Source: Rhodobacterales bacterium LSUCC0031
Lineage (GTDB): Bacteria; Pseudomonadota; Alphaproteobacteria; Rhodobacterales; Rhodobacteraceae
NCBI GenBank assembly: GCA_015689735.1
Contig: WVSP01000001.1
Span: forward strand, 794,001 to 858,000
Reading direction: 5' to 3'
DNA: 64,000 bases
Below, piece by piece: positions 8,622 through 17,846 of this stretch. The stretch's first letter is position 1. Each line of letters begins with the position of its first letter. Made by a program: the position numbers and the translations under genes. The notes under the pieces are model-generated. The model worked only from the letters and a program-made list of their open reading frames with translations, ran no database searches and was not told the origin of the DNA.

Positions 8622-9134
8622 ATGACGAAGGCTCGGAAATCGCAAGAGTTCACCCCGAACGATTATGTCGTCTACCCCGCTCATGGGGTCGGCAAGATCG
8701 TCTCGATCGAAGAGCAGGAGATTGCAGGCCTGCGGTTGGAGCTATTTGTCATTTCCTTCGAGAAGGACAAGATGACCTTGCGCGTGCCGACGGCCAAGGC
8801 GGTTGAAATCGGGATGCGCTCGCTTAGCTCGCCCGACATTGTGTCCAAAGCAATGGATACCCTCAAGGGCAAGGCGCGCGTCAAACGCGCAATGTGGTCG
8901 CGCCGTGCGCAGGAATACGAGCAAAAGATCAATTCCGGGGATCTGATCTCGATCGCCGAGGTCGTGCGCGACCTGCACCGTGCCGATGATCAGCGGGAAC
9001 AATCCTATTCCGAGCGTCAGCTGTATGAGGCTGCGTTGGAACGGCTCACACGCGAATTGGCCGCCGTGAAAGGCGTGGACGAGGCGGGTGCGCAAAAGCA
9101 AGTCGATGATGTGTTGACCGCGCGCGCGGCCTAA
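8622..9134 (+). CDS. carD: CarD family transcriptional regulator
   Basis: A 170-residue CarD/CdnL-type protein that binds RNA polymerase beta through its N-terminal RID domain and stabilises open promoter complexes. The RID is seen in EFTPNDYVVYPAHGVGKIV and MTLRVPTAKAVEIGMRSLSS. The C-terminal helical DNA-binding part includes KRAMWSRRAQEYEQKINSGD and SYSERQLYEAALERL. I chose ATG 8622 because GGAAAG precedes it and family members begin just before the RID; an in-frame upstream extension has no such support. In Rhodobacter CarD is a general activator that compensates for the -7T-poor promoters of the clade. It is preceded by a 276-bp leader and followed by a strong terminator. Confidence 0.94.
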   Translation: MTKARKSQEFTPNDYVVYPAHGVGKIVSIEEQEIAGLRLELFVISFEKDKMTLRVPTAKAVEIGMRSLSSPDIVSKAMDTLKGKARVKRAMWSRRAQEYEQKINSGDLISIAEVVRDLHRADDQREQSYSERQLYEAALERLTRELAAVKGVDEAGAQKQVDDVLTARAA

Positions 9135-9153
9135 GCCCTGTTGCAATTCTCGC

Positions 9154-9191
9154 AAAACCCCGTCGCATGTCTTGTCTGCGGCGGGGTTTTT
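9154..9191 (+). terminator. Intrinsic terminator of carD
   Basis: A 14-bp stem (AAAACCCCG...CGGGGTTTT, with one G-T wobble) and a 9-nt loop ends in five T residues. It starts 19 bp after the carD stop. This is the clearest intrinsic terminator in the window. Confidence 0.9.
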
Positions 9192-9290
9192 CATGTGTTT
9201 CCCCTGCCTTGGGCGCATCTGTGGGCTTGCGGTCTTGCCGAGATCAGCTAGGCATCGGCGCAAGCAACAGCCTGATACCGGGGGCCAAGG

Positions 9291-9974
9291 ATGAAACGAT
9301 CCACAATCAACGCGATCATGGCCGAAGCGGATGATTTCATCCGCTCATTCGGTTTTGTCTTGCCACCTTTCGCCTATTGGACCCCCGACCAGATGCGCGC
9401 CAATCGCGAGATCGCGGCTGCCGTGATCGCGGGACGCATGGGCTGGGATATCACCGATTACGGGCAGGGGCGCTATCACGAGATGGGGCTGTTCCTGTTC
9501 ACGCTGCGCAATGGGCGATTGGCCGATCTGCAAGGTGGCGGCGGCATGTGCTATGCTGAAAAGCTGTTGATCTCTAAGCAAGATCAGCTTTCACCCATGC
9601 ATCGCCACTACCTCAAAGCCGAGGATATCATCAATCGCGGCGGCGCCACCTTGGCGGTGGAGCTTTACGGCTCGGCCCCGGACGGATCCTTCGACGAAAA
9701 GGCCGGTGGTCGTGTGATGTGCGACGGGATCGCGCGTGATTACGCCCCGGGCGAGGTGCTGAAGCTTGCACCGGGTGAAAGTGTCACCCTGATGCCCTGT
9801 GACTGGCACGCCTTTTGGGGCGAAGGGGGTGATGTGCTGATCGGCGAGGTTTCGACCGTCAATGACGACGAAACCGACAATTGGTTCCGCGAGCCGATCG
9901 GTCGCTTCGCCGCCATCGACGAGGATGAGCAGCCCACCCATCTTCTGGTGTCGGATTACGCCCGCTGGCTCTAG
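9291..9974 (+). CDS. D-lyxose/D-mannose isomerase family protein
   Basis: A 227-residue cupin-fold ketol-isomerase of the D-lyxose isomerase family, interconverting D-lyxose with D-xylulose and often D-mannose with D-fructose. Metal ligands are visible as His104 and His106 (SPMHRHYLK), Glu111 (AEDIIN) and His173 (CDWHAFW). The flanking KLLISKQDQLSP and IGEVSTVNDDETDNWF are family hallmarks. The length is typical. It stands alone between the carD terminator and a triple hairpin, convergent with purD, with no sugar transporter or kinase beside it, so the physiological sugar is not indicated. Confidence 0.9.
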   Translation: MKRSTINAIMAEADDFIRSFGFVLPPFAYWTPDQMRANREIAAAVIAGRMGWDITDYGQGRYHEMGLFLFTLRNGRLADLQGGGGMCYAEKLLISKQDQLSPMHRHYLKAEDIINRGGATLAVELYGSAPDGSFDEKAGGRVMCDGIARDYAPGEVLKLAPGESVTLMPCDWHAFWGEGGDVLIGEVSTVNDDETDNWFREPIGRFAAIDEDEQPTHLLVSDYARWL

Positions 9975-9979
9975 GGCTG

Positions 9980-10047
9980 GCGGAAAACCCGGGTTTTCCG
10001 CACGGGAAATCTCGAGATTTCCTATGCGTTTTCCTTGCGGAAAACGC
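9980..10047. terminator. Three consecutive hairpins between convergent genes
   Basis: Three palindromes sit 3 nt apart. 9980-10001 is a perfect 22-bp palindrome with arm GCGGAAAACCC. 10005-10022 is a perfect 18-bp palindrome with arm GGAAATCTC. 10026-10047 has arms GCGTTTTCC/GGAAAACGC around TTGC. They fill the space between the isomerase stop and the purD stop and could terminate transcription from both sides, although T-runs are short. The arms recur elsewhere in the window, so they may be members of a palindromic repeat family. Confidence 0.6.
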
Positions 10048-11309
10048 TATAGCGCCCGCCAGCCGATATCGCGGCGATAAACGCCTTCGGGCCAGTCGAT
10101 CCGGTCGATCATGCCATAGGCGCGGGCGTGCGCCTCGGCCAGGGTCGCGCCCCGCGCGGTGACGTTCAGCACACGGCCCCCATTGGCGCGGATCGTGCCG
10201 CCGACCGCCTTGGTGCCTGCATGGAACACCATGTGATGCGAATCCTCCCGCAGCCTGTCGAGCCCGCCGATGACGCTGCCCTTGGCATAGCTGCCCGGAT
10301 AGCCCTTGGCGGCCATCACCACGGTCATCGCGTGATCATCGGCCCAGTTGACCGCCATCTCGGCTAGCCGCCCCTCGGCGCAAGCCAGCATCAGGTCGAG
10401 CGCTTGGCCCCCGAGCCGCATCATCAGCACCTGGCATTCCGGGTCGCCGAAGCGGGCGTTGTATTCGACCAGCCGCGGCTCGCCGTTCTCGATCATCAGC
10501 CCCGCGTACAGCACCCCGCGATAAGGCGTGCCGCGCCTTGCCATCTCGGCGATGGTGGGCCTCACGATCTGCGCAAGTGCGCGTTCGGCCACTTCATCGG
10601 ACAGGATCGGTGCAGGCGAATAGGCGCCCATGCCGCCTGTGTTGGGCCCGGTGTCGCCGTCCCCGATGCGCTTGTGATCCTGCGCCGTGCCGATGGGCAA
10701 GACCGTTTCCCCGTCCGACAGCACGAAGAACGACGCCTCTTCGCCCGCCATGAATTCCTCGATCACCACCTCGGCGCCGGCCGCACCGAAGGCCCCGCCA
10801 AGGATGTCGTCAATGGCGGCCAGCGCCTGTTCCAGTGTCTCGGCCACGACCACGCCCTTGCCGGCGGCCAGCCCATCGGCCTTGATCACGATTGGCGCGC
10901 CTTGCGCCTCGACATAGGCGCGCGCGGCATCCGCATCGGTAAACCGGGCCCAGGCGGCGGTCGGCGCGCCGCAAGCGTCGCAAATCTCCTTGGTAAAGGC
11001 TTTCGAAGCCTCGAGCCGTGCCGCAGCCGCCGAAGGGCCGAAGACCAGGATCCCCGCCGCCGCCAGCGCATCCGAGACCCCGGCGGCCAAGGGCGCTTCC
11101 GGCCCGATGATCACGAAATCAACCGATTCCTCGACTGCGAACCCCACAACCGCTTCACCGTCTTCGATGTCGAAATCGGCGCATTCCGCGATCATGTCGA
11201 TCCCCGCATTGCCCGGTGCCACGATCAGCCGGTCGCATTTGGGGTTCTGCAAGACCGCCCAAGCCAACGCATGTTCGCGCCCGCCACCGCCAAGGATGAG
11301 GATGTTCAA
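10047..11309 (-). CDS. purD: Phosphoribosylamine--glycine ligase
   Basis: GAR synthetase, second step of de novo purine synthesis (5-phosphoribosylamine + glycine + ATP to GAR). The start is TTG 11309, giving [17 protein letters not shown], the canonical PurD opening. It is preceded by GGGGGAG at proper spacing, and no ATG lies nearby in frame. The resulting 420 residues are normal length. ATP-grasp features include [28 protein letters not shown], the AQDHKR loop, [12 protein letters not shown] and [12 protein letters not shown]. It is a monofunctional cytosolic enzyme, divergent from xseA over 80 bp containing overlapping promoter candidates. Confidence 0.96.
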   Translation of the reverse strand: MNILILGGGGREHALAWAVLQNPKCDRLIVAPGNAGIDMIAECADFDIEDGEAVVGFAVEESVDFVIIGPEAPLAAGVSDALAAAGILVFGPSAAAARLEASKAFTKEICDACGAPTAAWARFTDADAARAYVEAQGAPIVIKADGLAAGKGVVVAETLEQALAAIDDILGGAFGAAGAEVVIEEFMAGEEASFFVLSDGETVLPIGTAQDHKRIGDGDTGPNTGGMGAYSPAPILSDEVAERALAQIVRPTIAEMARRGTPYRGVLYAGLMIENGEPRLVEYNARFGDPECQVLMMRLGGQALDLMLACAEGRLAEMAVNWADDHAMTVVMAAKGYPGSYAKGSVIGGLDRLREDSHHMVFHAGTKAVGGTIRANGGRVLNVTARGATLAEAHARAYGMIDRIDWPEGVYRRDIGWRAL

Positions 11310-11333
11310 TTCCGCTACTCCCCCTGCTAGAAT
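11305..11333 (+). promoter_or_regulatory. Candidate promoter for xseA
   Basis: TTCAAT (11305-11310), a 17-bp spacer and TAGAAT (11328-11333, five of six matches to the -10 consensus) lie about 57 bp before the xseA start. A CCCCC/GGGGG inverted repeat (11320-11338) straddles the -10. Confidence 0.35.
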
Positions 11334-11339
11334 GGGGGT

Positions 11340-11368
11340 GCAATAGCGGGCCTTTCGGGGCGACACAA
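11340..11368 (-). promoter_or_regulatory. Candidate promoter for purD
   Basis: Read on the minus strand: TTGTGT, a 17-bp spacer, TATTGC, about 31 bp before the TTG start of purD. The matches are weak (three of six in each box). Confidence 0.25.
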
Positions 11369-11389
11369 CCACAGGGGCGCGGGTGGGAC

Positions 11390-12961
11390 ATGGATGATCT
11401 GATCGAGGATGCGGGCCCGGACACGAACCCCGGCAACGCCCCCGAGTTCACCGTCTCGGAAATCTCGGGTGCCGTGAAACGCAGTATCGAGGCAGGCTTT
11501 TCCCATATCCGCGTCCGCGGCGAGGTGGGCCGCCTCTCGCTGCCGCGCTCTGGCCATGTCTATCTCGATCTTAAGGATGATCGCAGCGTTCTGGCCGCCG
11601 TGATCTGGAAAGGCACCGCCGCCCGCCTGACCCACCCGCCCGAAGAGGGGATGGAGGTGATCGTCACGGGACGGCTGACAACCTTCCCCGGCCAGTCGAA
11701 ATACCAGATGGTGATCGAGGATCTGCGCCCGGCAGGGGCTGGTGCGCTGATGGCCATGCTGGAAAAGCGCCGCGCGATGCTGGCGGCCGAAGGGCTGTTC
11801 GATCAATCCCGCAAAAAGCCTTTGCCCTTCCTGCCGCAGGTGATCGGCGTCGTCACCTCGCCCTCGGGTGCGGTGATCCGCGATATCCTGCACCGCCTGC
11901 GCGACCGTTTCCCGCGCCATGTGCTGATCTGGCCTGTCGCCGTACAAGGGGCCAATTGCGCGCCCGAGGTCGCGCGCGCCATCCGGGGCTTCAACGCGCT
12001 GCCCCTGGGCGGTGCGATCCCGCGCCCTGATCTGATCATCGTGGCGCGTGGTGGTGGCAGCCTAGAGGATCTCTGGGGCTTCAACGAGGAAATCGTGGTG
12101 CGTGCGGCCGCCGAAAGCGCGATCCCGCTGATCTCGGCCGTTGGACATGAGACCGATACGACGCTCATCGACCATGCCAGCGACCACCGCGCGCCGACCC
12201 CAACGGCAGCGGCCGAACGCGCGGTGCCGGTGCGGATGGATCTGCTCAACTGGCTCAGCCAGCAAGACGGGATCCTGACCCGCGCCATGACCGGCGGCTT
12301 GGGCGCGCGGCGCCAGCGGTTGGCCGATCTGTCGCGTGCTTTGCCGCGGCCCGAGACGCTGCTCGAGCAGGCCCGCCAACGCCTCGATCTGGCCGCCGCG
12401 GGGCTTGCACCCGCGCTGCGCCATCGCGGCAGCCTTGCGCGCGCGCGCGCCGAAGCGGCCGCGGCCCGGCTTGGCCCGGCGCTCGAACGCGCACTTGCCA
12501 GGAAGCGCCTGCATCTGGGCCAAAGTGCCGCCCGCCTCAGCCCGGCGATCCTGGTCAAGCAGACGCGGCAGGCCCGCCTCGATCTGGTGCGGCTCGTGGG
12601 GCGCCTCGATCCCGCGCGCGACCAGCGCCGCCTGCATGAGGCGCGCTTGCGTCTCGATGGTCTCGCCGCCCGGCTTGTGCGCGCGGCCGATCAAACATGC
12701 GTGCAGCGCCGCGAAAAGCTGGGCGCGCTTGACAGGTTGCATCGCACATTGGGCTATACCGAGACGCTCAAGCGCGGCTACGCCGTGGTCCGCGCGGGCA
12801 AGGCGGTCATCACGACCGAAAGCGAGGCCCGCAGCCAAGGCGCGCTCGAGATCGAATTCGCGGATGGCAAGCTAGCCGTCACGCCCTTGGGCGCGACACC
12901 CAAATCGGCACCGAAACAGACGCCTCCCAAGCCCGGTCACGATCAAGGCCAACTATTTTAA
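11390..12961 (+). CDS. xseA: Exodeoxyribonuclease VII large subunit
   Basis: A 523-residue large subunit of ExoVII, which degrades single-stranded DNA to acid-soluble oligonucleotides with the small subunit XseB (not in the window). The N-terminal OB fold covers roughly residues 19-115 ([24 protein letters not shown]). The catalytic core contains [35 protein letters not shown] and [19 protein letters not shown] long Ala/Arg/Leu-rich helical coiled-coil region follows, then a Lys/Pro-rich tail. ATG 11390 follows GGGTGGG. Confidence 0.95.
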   Translation: MDDLIEDAGPDTNPGNAPEFTVSEISGAVKRSIEAGFSHIRVRGEVGRLSLPRSGHVYLDLKDDRSVLAAVIWKGTAARLTHPPEEGMEVIVTGRLTTFPGQSKYQMVIEDLRPAGAGALMAMLEKRRAMLAAEGLFDQSRKKPLPFLPQVIGVVTSPSGAVIRDILHRLRDRFPRHVLIWPVAVQGANCAPEVARAIRGFNALPLGGAIPRPDLIIVARGGGSLEDLWGFNEEIVVRAAAESAIPLISAVGHETDTTLIDHASDHRAPTPTAAAERAVPVRMDLLNWLSQQDGILTRAMTGGLGARRQRLADLSRALPRPETLLEQARQRLDLAAAGLAPALRHRGSLARARAEAAAARLGPALERALARKRLHLGQSAARLSPAILVKQTRQARLDLVRLVGRLDPARDQRRLHEARLRLDGLAARLVRAADQTCVQRREKLGALDRLHRTLGYTETLKRGYAVVRAGKAVITTESEARSQGALEIEFADGKLAVTPLGATPKSAPKQTPPKPGHDQGQLF

Positions 12962-12970
12962 CGCCCCGAT

Positions 12971-13000
12971 CTTCTCTGTTTCACAAATATCCCGGGGGGT
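12971..13000 (-). repeat. Dispersed CCCGGGATATTT element, copy A (tail only)
   Basis: On the minus strand this reads CCCGGGATATTT, three variable bases, then AAACAGAGAAG. It is the same core and tail as the copies at 19616, 26774, 31145 and 38212. The two hairpins of the full copies are missing. It sits in the 111 bp between the xseA stop and the DegT aminotransferase stop. Confidence 0.75.
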
Positions 13001-13072
13001 AGCCATTGGCACGCCATTGATCCGCGTGACAATGGCGACGGGCAGCGCCTCCAGTCCGCCCGCGCCAAGGGT

Positions 13073-14296
13073 TCAGGTGCCGTAGGCGCGCGCCTTGCCT
13101 TGTACATCCTCGGCGGCGGCCAGCAGCGCCTCGGCGATGAAATCCAGCTCGGGGCGCGTCAGCCGCACGGGCAGGCGCACATCGCAGGCCCGCATCAGCA
13201 TCGCGCGCGTCTGCGGCAGCTCGGGCTGCGCGCCCGGAATGAACTGCCAGTTCCAAAAGGCGCGGGCATTATCACTCGACAGGCCGAAGATCTGCACCTT
13301 CACGCCGCGCGCTTCGGCGGCCTCGGCAAAGGCGCGCGCGCTTGCGTCGGTGTCAAACCCCACGAGGTTGAACTGGATCGAATCCGGCGCGCGATCCTCG
13401 GGTGCCAAGGGCGGCGGCACGTCGAGCCAAGGCGAGGTGTTCAGCCGCCCCGCGACATAGTCGTGATTGGCAAGCCCGTCGCGCACCCGGCGCGCAAGCT
13501 CCGGCAATTGTGGGCGGATCACCGCCGCCGAGAGGTTTTGTAGCCGCATATTGTACAGCGGCAGCCGGTTTTGCCAGCGCGCAAATGCGACCGCCAGCTC
13601 GGGATCGTTTTGCCCATTCGGGGTCTTGTGCTTTTTCCAGTTGTGCTCATAGGCGCCGGACATGATCACGCAGCGCGCGGCCAGATCGGCGTCATCGGTG
13701 ATCAGGATGCCGCCTTCGCCGGCATTGATCATCTTGTAGGACTGGAACGAGAAGCAGCCGATCTTGCCGATCGTGCCGATCTTGCGCCCATGCCAAAGCG
13801 TGCCAAGCGAGTGAGCCGCATCCTCGATCACGGGGATGCCGCGCGCATCGCAGAGCGCCATGATCGCGTCCATGTCGCTTGTGTGGCCGCGCATATGGCT
13901 GATGATGACGGCCTCGATGCCATCGTCGATCTTGGCCTCGAAATCACCCATGTCGATGCGGTAATTCTCGCCCACCTCGACCAGCACGGGTTGCAGCCGT
14001 GCATGCACCACGGCCGATGGCACGGCGGCAAATGTGAAAGCGGGGATCAGGACGCGCGCGCCGGGCGCCAGCGCCAGCGCCTCAAGCGACAAAAAGATCG
14101 CCGCCGAACAGGATGAGACCGCCAGCGCGTATTTCGACCCCATCAGATCGGCGAATTCCCGCTCCAACAGGGCGACAGGCGCGTCGGCAGGGGCGGTGTA
14201 ACGGAACAAATCGCCCGATTGCAGGAGGCGGTCGATCTCGGCACGGGCGGCTTCGGGGATCGGCTCGGCGTCGTAAACATTGGGTGCCAGCGCCAT
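13073..14296 (-). CDS. DegT/DnrJ/EryC1/StrS-family PLP aminotransferase
   Basis: A 407-residue PLP enzyme of the sugar/amine aminotransferase family. The PLP lysine is Lys188 in SFQSYKMINAGEGG, and the pyridine-N Asp is in VIEDAAHSLG (about residue 159). The opening GDLFRYTAP and GSKYALAVSSCSAAIFLSLEALALAPG form the cofactor phosphate-binding region. ATG 14296 has an AAGGTGA ribosome site. The gene lies 108 bp after an FAD amine oxidase on the same strand. It may finish the amine-degradation unit or have its own promoter (a TGGATT-17-TAAGAT candidate lies in the gap). The family usually acts on nucleotide sugars, but no sugar genes are near, so the substrate is open. Confidence 0.85.
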   Translation of the reverse strand: MALAPNVYDAEPIPEAARAEIDRLLQSGDLFRYTAPADAPVALLEREFADLMGSKYALAVSSCSAAIFLSLEALALAPGARVLIPAFTFAAVPSAVVHARLQPVLVEVGENYRIDMGDFEAKIDDGIEAVIISHMRGHTSDMDAIMALCDARGIPVIEDAAHSLGTLWHGRKIGTIGKIGCFSFQSYKMINAGEGGILITDDADLAARCVIMSGAYEHNWKKHKTPNGQNDPELAVAFARWQNRLPLYNMRLQNLSAAVIRPQLPELARRVRDGLANHDYVAGRLNTSPWLDVPPPLAPEDRAPDSIQFNLVGFDTDASARAFAEAAEARGVKVQIFGLSSDNARAFWNWQFIPGAQPELPQTRAMLMRACDVRLPVRLTRPELDFIAEALLAAAEDVQGKARAYGT

Positions 14297-14404
14297 GGTT
14301 TCACCTTTTTGAAAACTACTCTTTCGGAAATCTTATCTTGGCCCAAAGTCAAAATCCAGCATGTCGTGGCGTCGTCACGAAAGCTTCACAGATCTTGTAG
14401 GCTC

Positions 14405-15706
14405 TCAGATCCCAAGCCGGTCGCGCAACGCGAACCATGTCATGGCCAACGTCAAGAGCGGGGCGCGCAGCCCCGTGCCGCCGGGAAAGCGCCCCACGGG
14501 CAGGGCCGAAAGCGTGGCCAGCCCTTCTTCCTGACCCATCACGGCTTCGGCCATCACGCGCCCCGCCATCCCCGAGAGCGCCACGCCATGCCCCGAAAAT
14601 CCCGCACCCGACAGGATATTGGGGGCGACTTGCGCCACATGGGGCAGGCGCGACATGGTGATGCCCAGCGTTCCGCCCCAGACATGGGAGATGCCCACGC
14701 CGGCAAGCTGTGGGAAAAGCCGCGTCATGCGCGCGATCAACGCGGTCGCGATATCGTGGGGAAAGCCGATGGAATAGCTCTCACGCCCACCGAACAGAAA
14801 GCGGCGATCGGCGCTGAAGCGGTAGTAATTCACCACGAACTTGGCATCCGACACCGCGATGTCGCGGGCGAGAACCTCTTGCCAGCGATCGGGCAGGGCC
14901 TCGGTCGCCGCGATGAAGGAGTTGATGGGCATGACGCGGGCATTCACCGCAGGCAGGATATTGGGAAGATAGCCGTTGCCCGCGATGATCGCATGGGCCG
15001 CCGTCACCTGACCCTTGGGGGTTGTCAGCACGATCTTGGGGCCGGGGGTGACCGACAGAACCTCGGTCGTCTCGTGGATCACGGCGCCCGCGGCCTCGGC
15101 TTCGCGGGCCAGCGCGCGGGCATAGGCCAAGGGGTGCAGATGCCCGCCCGAGGGGTCGAAGCTCCCGCCGACATAAAGGGGCGATTTCACCAAGGCCCTG
15201 AATGCGGCGCGCTCCATGATCGCGATGTCTTGACCGTAATGGCGCGCCATGTGATCGGCCTCGGCCCTTGCATGGTCGAGATCGGCGCGGCTGTATTCCC
15301 CATGGGCGAGACCTTGGCGAAAATCGGCCTCGGGGGCGTAAGTCCTGCAAAAATGGCCAAGTTGGGTTTTTGCGGCCTCGGCCATGTCCCAAAGCGCGCG
15401 GGCCGTACCTTGGCCCAGCCGGTCCTCGAGCCAGCTTTGCGATTTGTTGAAACCCGATTGGACCTGACCACCATTTCGCCCAGACGCGCCAAAGCCTACG
15501 CGATGCGCCTCGAGCAGTATGACACGGCGGCCGGCGCGGGCCAATGTCAGCGCCGCCCAAAGCCCGGTATAGCCCCCACCAAGGATGACCACATCAGCGG
15601 TCTGCGCGCCGCGCAGTTCCACCCGCCCCGCCTCGGGCGGGAGAGAGGCCGCATACCAGCTTGGCGCATGCGCGCCGCGCGTATCGTTGCGATAAAGCGG
15701 GTTCAT
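14405..15706 (-). CDS. FAD-dependent amine oxidoreductase (PuuB/DadA-like)
   Basis: A 433-residue DAO-fold flavoprotein. The N-terminal dinucleotide-binding motif is VVILGGGYTGLWAALTLARAG, ending with an acidic LLEAHRVGFGASGRNGGQ. This GASGRNGG segment is typical of gamma-glutamylputrescine oxidase (PuuB) and related amine oxidases. The C-terminal FAD contact is seen around NILSGAGFSGHGVALS. ATG 15706 shares four bases with the stop of the ligase gene (ATGA), which sets the start. By analogy with Puu it would oxidise a gamma-glutamylated amine to the aldehyde, releasing H2O2 and ammonia. That is an inference from context and family. Confidence 0.85.
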   Translation of the reverse strand: MNPLYRNDTRGAHAPSWYAASLPPEAGRVELRGAQTADVVILGGGYTGLWAALTLARAGRRVILLEAHRVGFGASGRNGGQVQSGFNKSQSWLEDRLGQGTARALWDMAEAAKTQLGHFCRTYAPEADFRQGLAHGEYSRADLDHARAEADHMARHYGQDIAIMERAAFRALVKSPLYVGGSFDPSGGHLHPLAYARALAREAEAAGAVIHETTEVLSVTPGPKIVLTTPKGQVTAAHAIIAGNGYLPNILPAVNARVMPINSFIAATEALPDRWQEVLARDIAVSDAKFVVNYYRFSADRRFLFGGRESYSIGFPHDIATALIARMTRLFPQLAGVGISHVWGGTLGITMSRLPHVAQVAPNILSGAGFSGHGVALSGMAGRVMAEAVMGQEEGLATLSALPVGRFPGGTGLRAPLLTLAMTWFALRDRLGI

Positions 15707-17073
15707 ACGTTCAGAAGGAGATGCTGCCGCTCCCAAGGCGAGATGACTTGCAGAAACTCGTTATGCTCAAGCTCTTTCACCGCCGAATAGACCCGGCAGA
15801 ACTCCTCGCCCAATGTGCGCTGTATGGTCTTGTTGGCCGCAAGCAGCCCCAGCGCATCGCCCAAGCCCCGCGGCACGCCGCTTTGCAACTGATAGGCATC
15901 GCCCACGAACGGCTCGGAGGGGCCAGTTTTCTCGATCAGGCCCACCAGCCCGCAGGCAAGCGAGGCGGCAATGCCTAGATAAGGATTGCAATCCATCCCC
16001 GGCAGGCGGTTTTCCACCCGGCGCGCGGCCGGTTCACTGACCGGCACGCGCAGGCCCGTGGTGCGGTTGTCGCGCCCCCATTCGAGGTTAATGGGTGCCG
16101 CGAAATCCGGGACATAGCGGCGGTAGCTGTTCACATAAGGCGCTAAAAGCGCGATCACCGCGGGCATGTTGCGCTGCATGCCGCCGATGAAATGCATGAA
16201 TTCGGGCGTTTCCGACCCGTCTGGGTTGGAAAAGATATTCTCGCCTGTCGCCAAGTTCACGACCGAATGATGGATATGCATAGCCGAACCCGGCTCACCC
16301 TCGATCGGCTTGGCCATGAAGGTTGCGTAGCAATCATGGCGCAGGGCCGCCTCGCGGATCATGCGTTTGAAGAAAAACATCTCGTCGGCAAGCTTGACCG
16401 GGTCGCCATGGCGCAGGTTCAACTCGATCTGGCCTGCGCCGCCCTCCTGCAAGATGCCGTCGATCTCGAGGCCCATGACTTCGGCGAAATCATAGATGTC
16501 GTCGATCACCTTGCCGTATTCATCGACCGCCGACATGGAATAGGCTTGCCGCGCGGCGGCACGTCGGCCCGAACGGCCCATCGGCGGCTCGATCTCGCGC
16601 GCGGGGTCGGTATTGGGTGCGACGAGGTAGAATTCCATCTCGGGGGCCACGATCGGATCAAGGCCCATCTCGTTATACAGCGCCACCACTCGTTTGAGCA
16701 CGTTACGCGGCGCGTATGGCACGGGGTTACCCGCCTGATCCTTGATGTCGTGGATCACTTGGAGCGTGGTGTCCGCCGTCCAGGGCGCGGGCGTCGTGGT
16801 CGAGAAATCAGGGGTCAGGATCATATCGGGTTCGGTGAACCCATCGGCGACGTCATCGGCCCAATCGCCGGTGATCGTCTGGAAAAAGATCGAATTGGGC
16901 AGGTAAAAGAATGGCTGGCGGGCGAACTTGCCGCCGGGCATGGCCTTGCCGCGTGCGATGCCGGCAAGATCGGCCACGATGCACTCCACCTCGTCGATGG
17001 CGCGCCCCTCAAGGTAGCTGCGGGCGACATCGGGCAGCTTTTCCAAAAGCTCGGAGACGGATTGCGAACTCAT
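15703..17073 (-). CDS. Glutamine synthetase family ligase (PuuA/GlnT-like)
   Basis: A 456-residue GS-fold enzyme. Catalytic-core motifs include GAGQIELNLRHGDPVKLAD, MAKPIEGEPGSAMHIHHS, NSYRRYVP and EWGRDNRTTGLRVP. The N-terminal sequence lacks the typical GlnA opening. Co-location with an amidotransferase, an FAD amine oxidase and an amine-type ABC importer points to gamma-glutamylation of an amine (putrescine or similar) rather than ammonia assimilation. ATG 17073 overlaps the upstream amidotransferase stop by 4 bp, and its own stop overlaps the oxidase start by 4 bp, so the three are tightly coupled. Confidence 0.87.
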   Translation of the reverse strand: MSSQSVSELLEKLPDVARSYLEGRAIDEVECIVADLAGIARGKAMPGGKFARQPFFYLPNSIFFQTITGDWADDVADGFTEPDMILTPDFSTTTPAPWTADTTLQVIHDIKDQAGNPVPYAPRNVLKRVVALYNEMGLDPIVAPEMEFYLVAPNTDPAREIEPPMGRSGRRAAARQAYSMSAVDEYGKVIDDIYDFAEVMGLEIDGILQEGGAGQIELNLRHGDPVKLADEMFFFKRMIREAALRHDCYATFMAKPIEGEPGSAMHIHHSVVNLATGENIFSNPDGSETPEFMHFIGGMQRNMPAVIALLAPYVNSYRRYVPDFAAPINLEWGRDNRTTGLRVPVSEPAARRVENRLPGMDCNPYLGIAASLACGLVGLIEKTGPSEPFVGDAYQLQSGVPRGLGDALGLLAANKTIQRTLGEEFCRVYSAVKELEHNEFLQVISPWERQHLLLNV

Positions 17074-17780
17074 ACATGAACCTGCTGGGCAAAGGGGATA
17101 CGGGTCGCAGGTGCGCCTTGCAGCACATCGGCCAGCCAATCGGCCATGATCGCGCTGTCGACGGGCCGTTCCAGATCGGCGCGCGCTTGGGCCAACATCT
17201 CGGCCGGCACCGTGGTTGGGCGGTTGTCGATCAGCGCGTCGATGACGCTGGGCGGAAATTCGGGGTGGGGCTGGACCGTCAAGATATGCTCACCATGGGC
17301 GATGACGGCATTTTGGGTAAAACCATTGGCCCCAAGCACCCTCGCCCCTTCGGGAAGCGCCACGACCTGATCCTGGTGCCACGCGAATAATGCCACATCG
17401 CGCCCGCCGATCCGGTAGCTGCGATGACCGGCAGACCAGCCGCCGCTGAATTTCTCGACACGGCCGCCGAGGGCTTGGGCAATGATCTGGTGACCAAAGC
17501 AGACGCCGACCATCGGCTTTTGGCTGTCGCGAATGGCGCGGATCAAATCCTCAAGCGGGGGGATCCACGGATGATCCTCATAGGCGCCATGGCGCGAGCC
17601 CGTGACAAGCCATGCATCGGCATCTTGGGGGCCTGCGGGGAAATCCATGTCCACCACGGAGAATGTGCGCAAGCCAAAGCCGCGCGCGGCGAAAAGCTTA
17701 CCGAAAAGCTCAGTATAGGTGCCATCGCGGGCTGCGACCTGTTCGGGAACATGGCCGGTTTGCAAGATACCAATGATCAT
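17070..17780 (-). CDS. Class I glutamine amidotransferase-like protein
   Basis: A 236-residue single-domain GATase1. The nucleophile Cys94 is in VGVCFGHQIIAQALGG, and the His172/Glu174 pair is in VQPHPEF, so the triad is complete. It is a stand-alone protein, not fused to a synthase. In Puu-like clusters a hydrolase removes glutamate from gamma-glutamyl intermediates. E. coli PuuD belongs to a different class I subfamily, so this is a functional analogue at most. The stop overlaps the ligase start (ATGA). Confidence 0.83.
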   Translation of the reverse strand: MIIGILQTGHVPEQVAARDGTYTELFGKLFAARGFGLRTFSVVDMDFPAGPQDADAWLVTGSRHGAYEDHPWIPPLEDLIRAIRDSQKPMVGVCFGHQIIAQALGGRVEKFSGGWSAGHRSYRIGGRDVALFAWHQDQVVALPEGARVLGANGFTQNAVIAHGEHILTVQPHPEFPPSVIDALIDNRPTTVPAEMLAQARADLERPVDSAIMADWLADVLQGAPATRIPFAQQVHV

Positions 17781-17846
17781 GAGGGGCTCTTTTGATGAAC
17801 TGGACCCAAGCTATGCCTGCCCGCGCGGCGGAGCAAGGGGGCGCGC

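Noticed and set aside
12981-13256. Minus-strand ORF running through element A (91 codons)
   Set aside because: It is in a different frame from the aminotransferase, low-complexity Ala/Arg rich, and includes the repeat; not a credible gene.
14219-15790. 523-codon plus-strand ORF opposite the FAD oxidase
   Set aside because: The minus strand encodes a complete flavoprotein with intact motifs; the plus-strand product is compositionally odd and has no domain.
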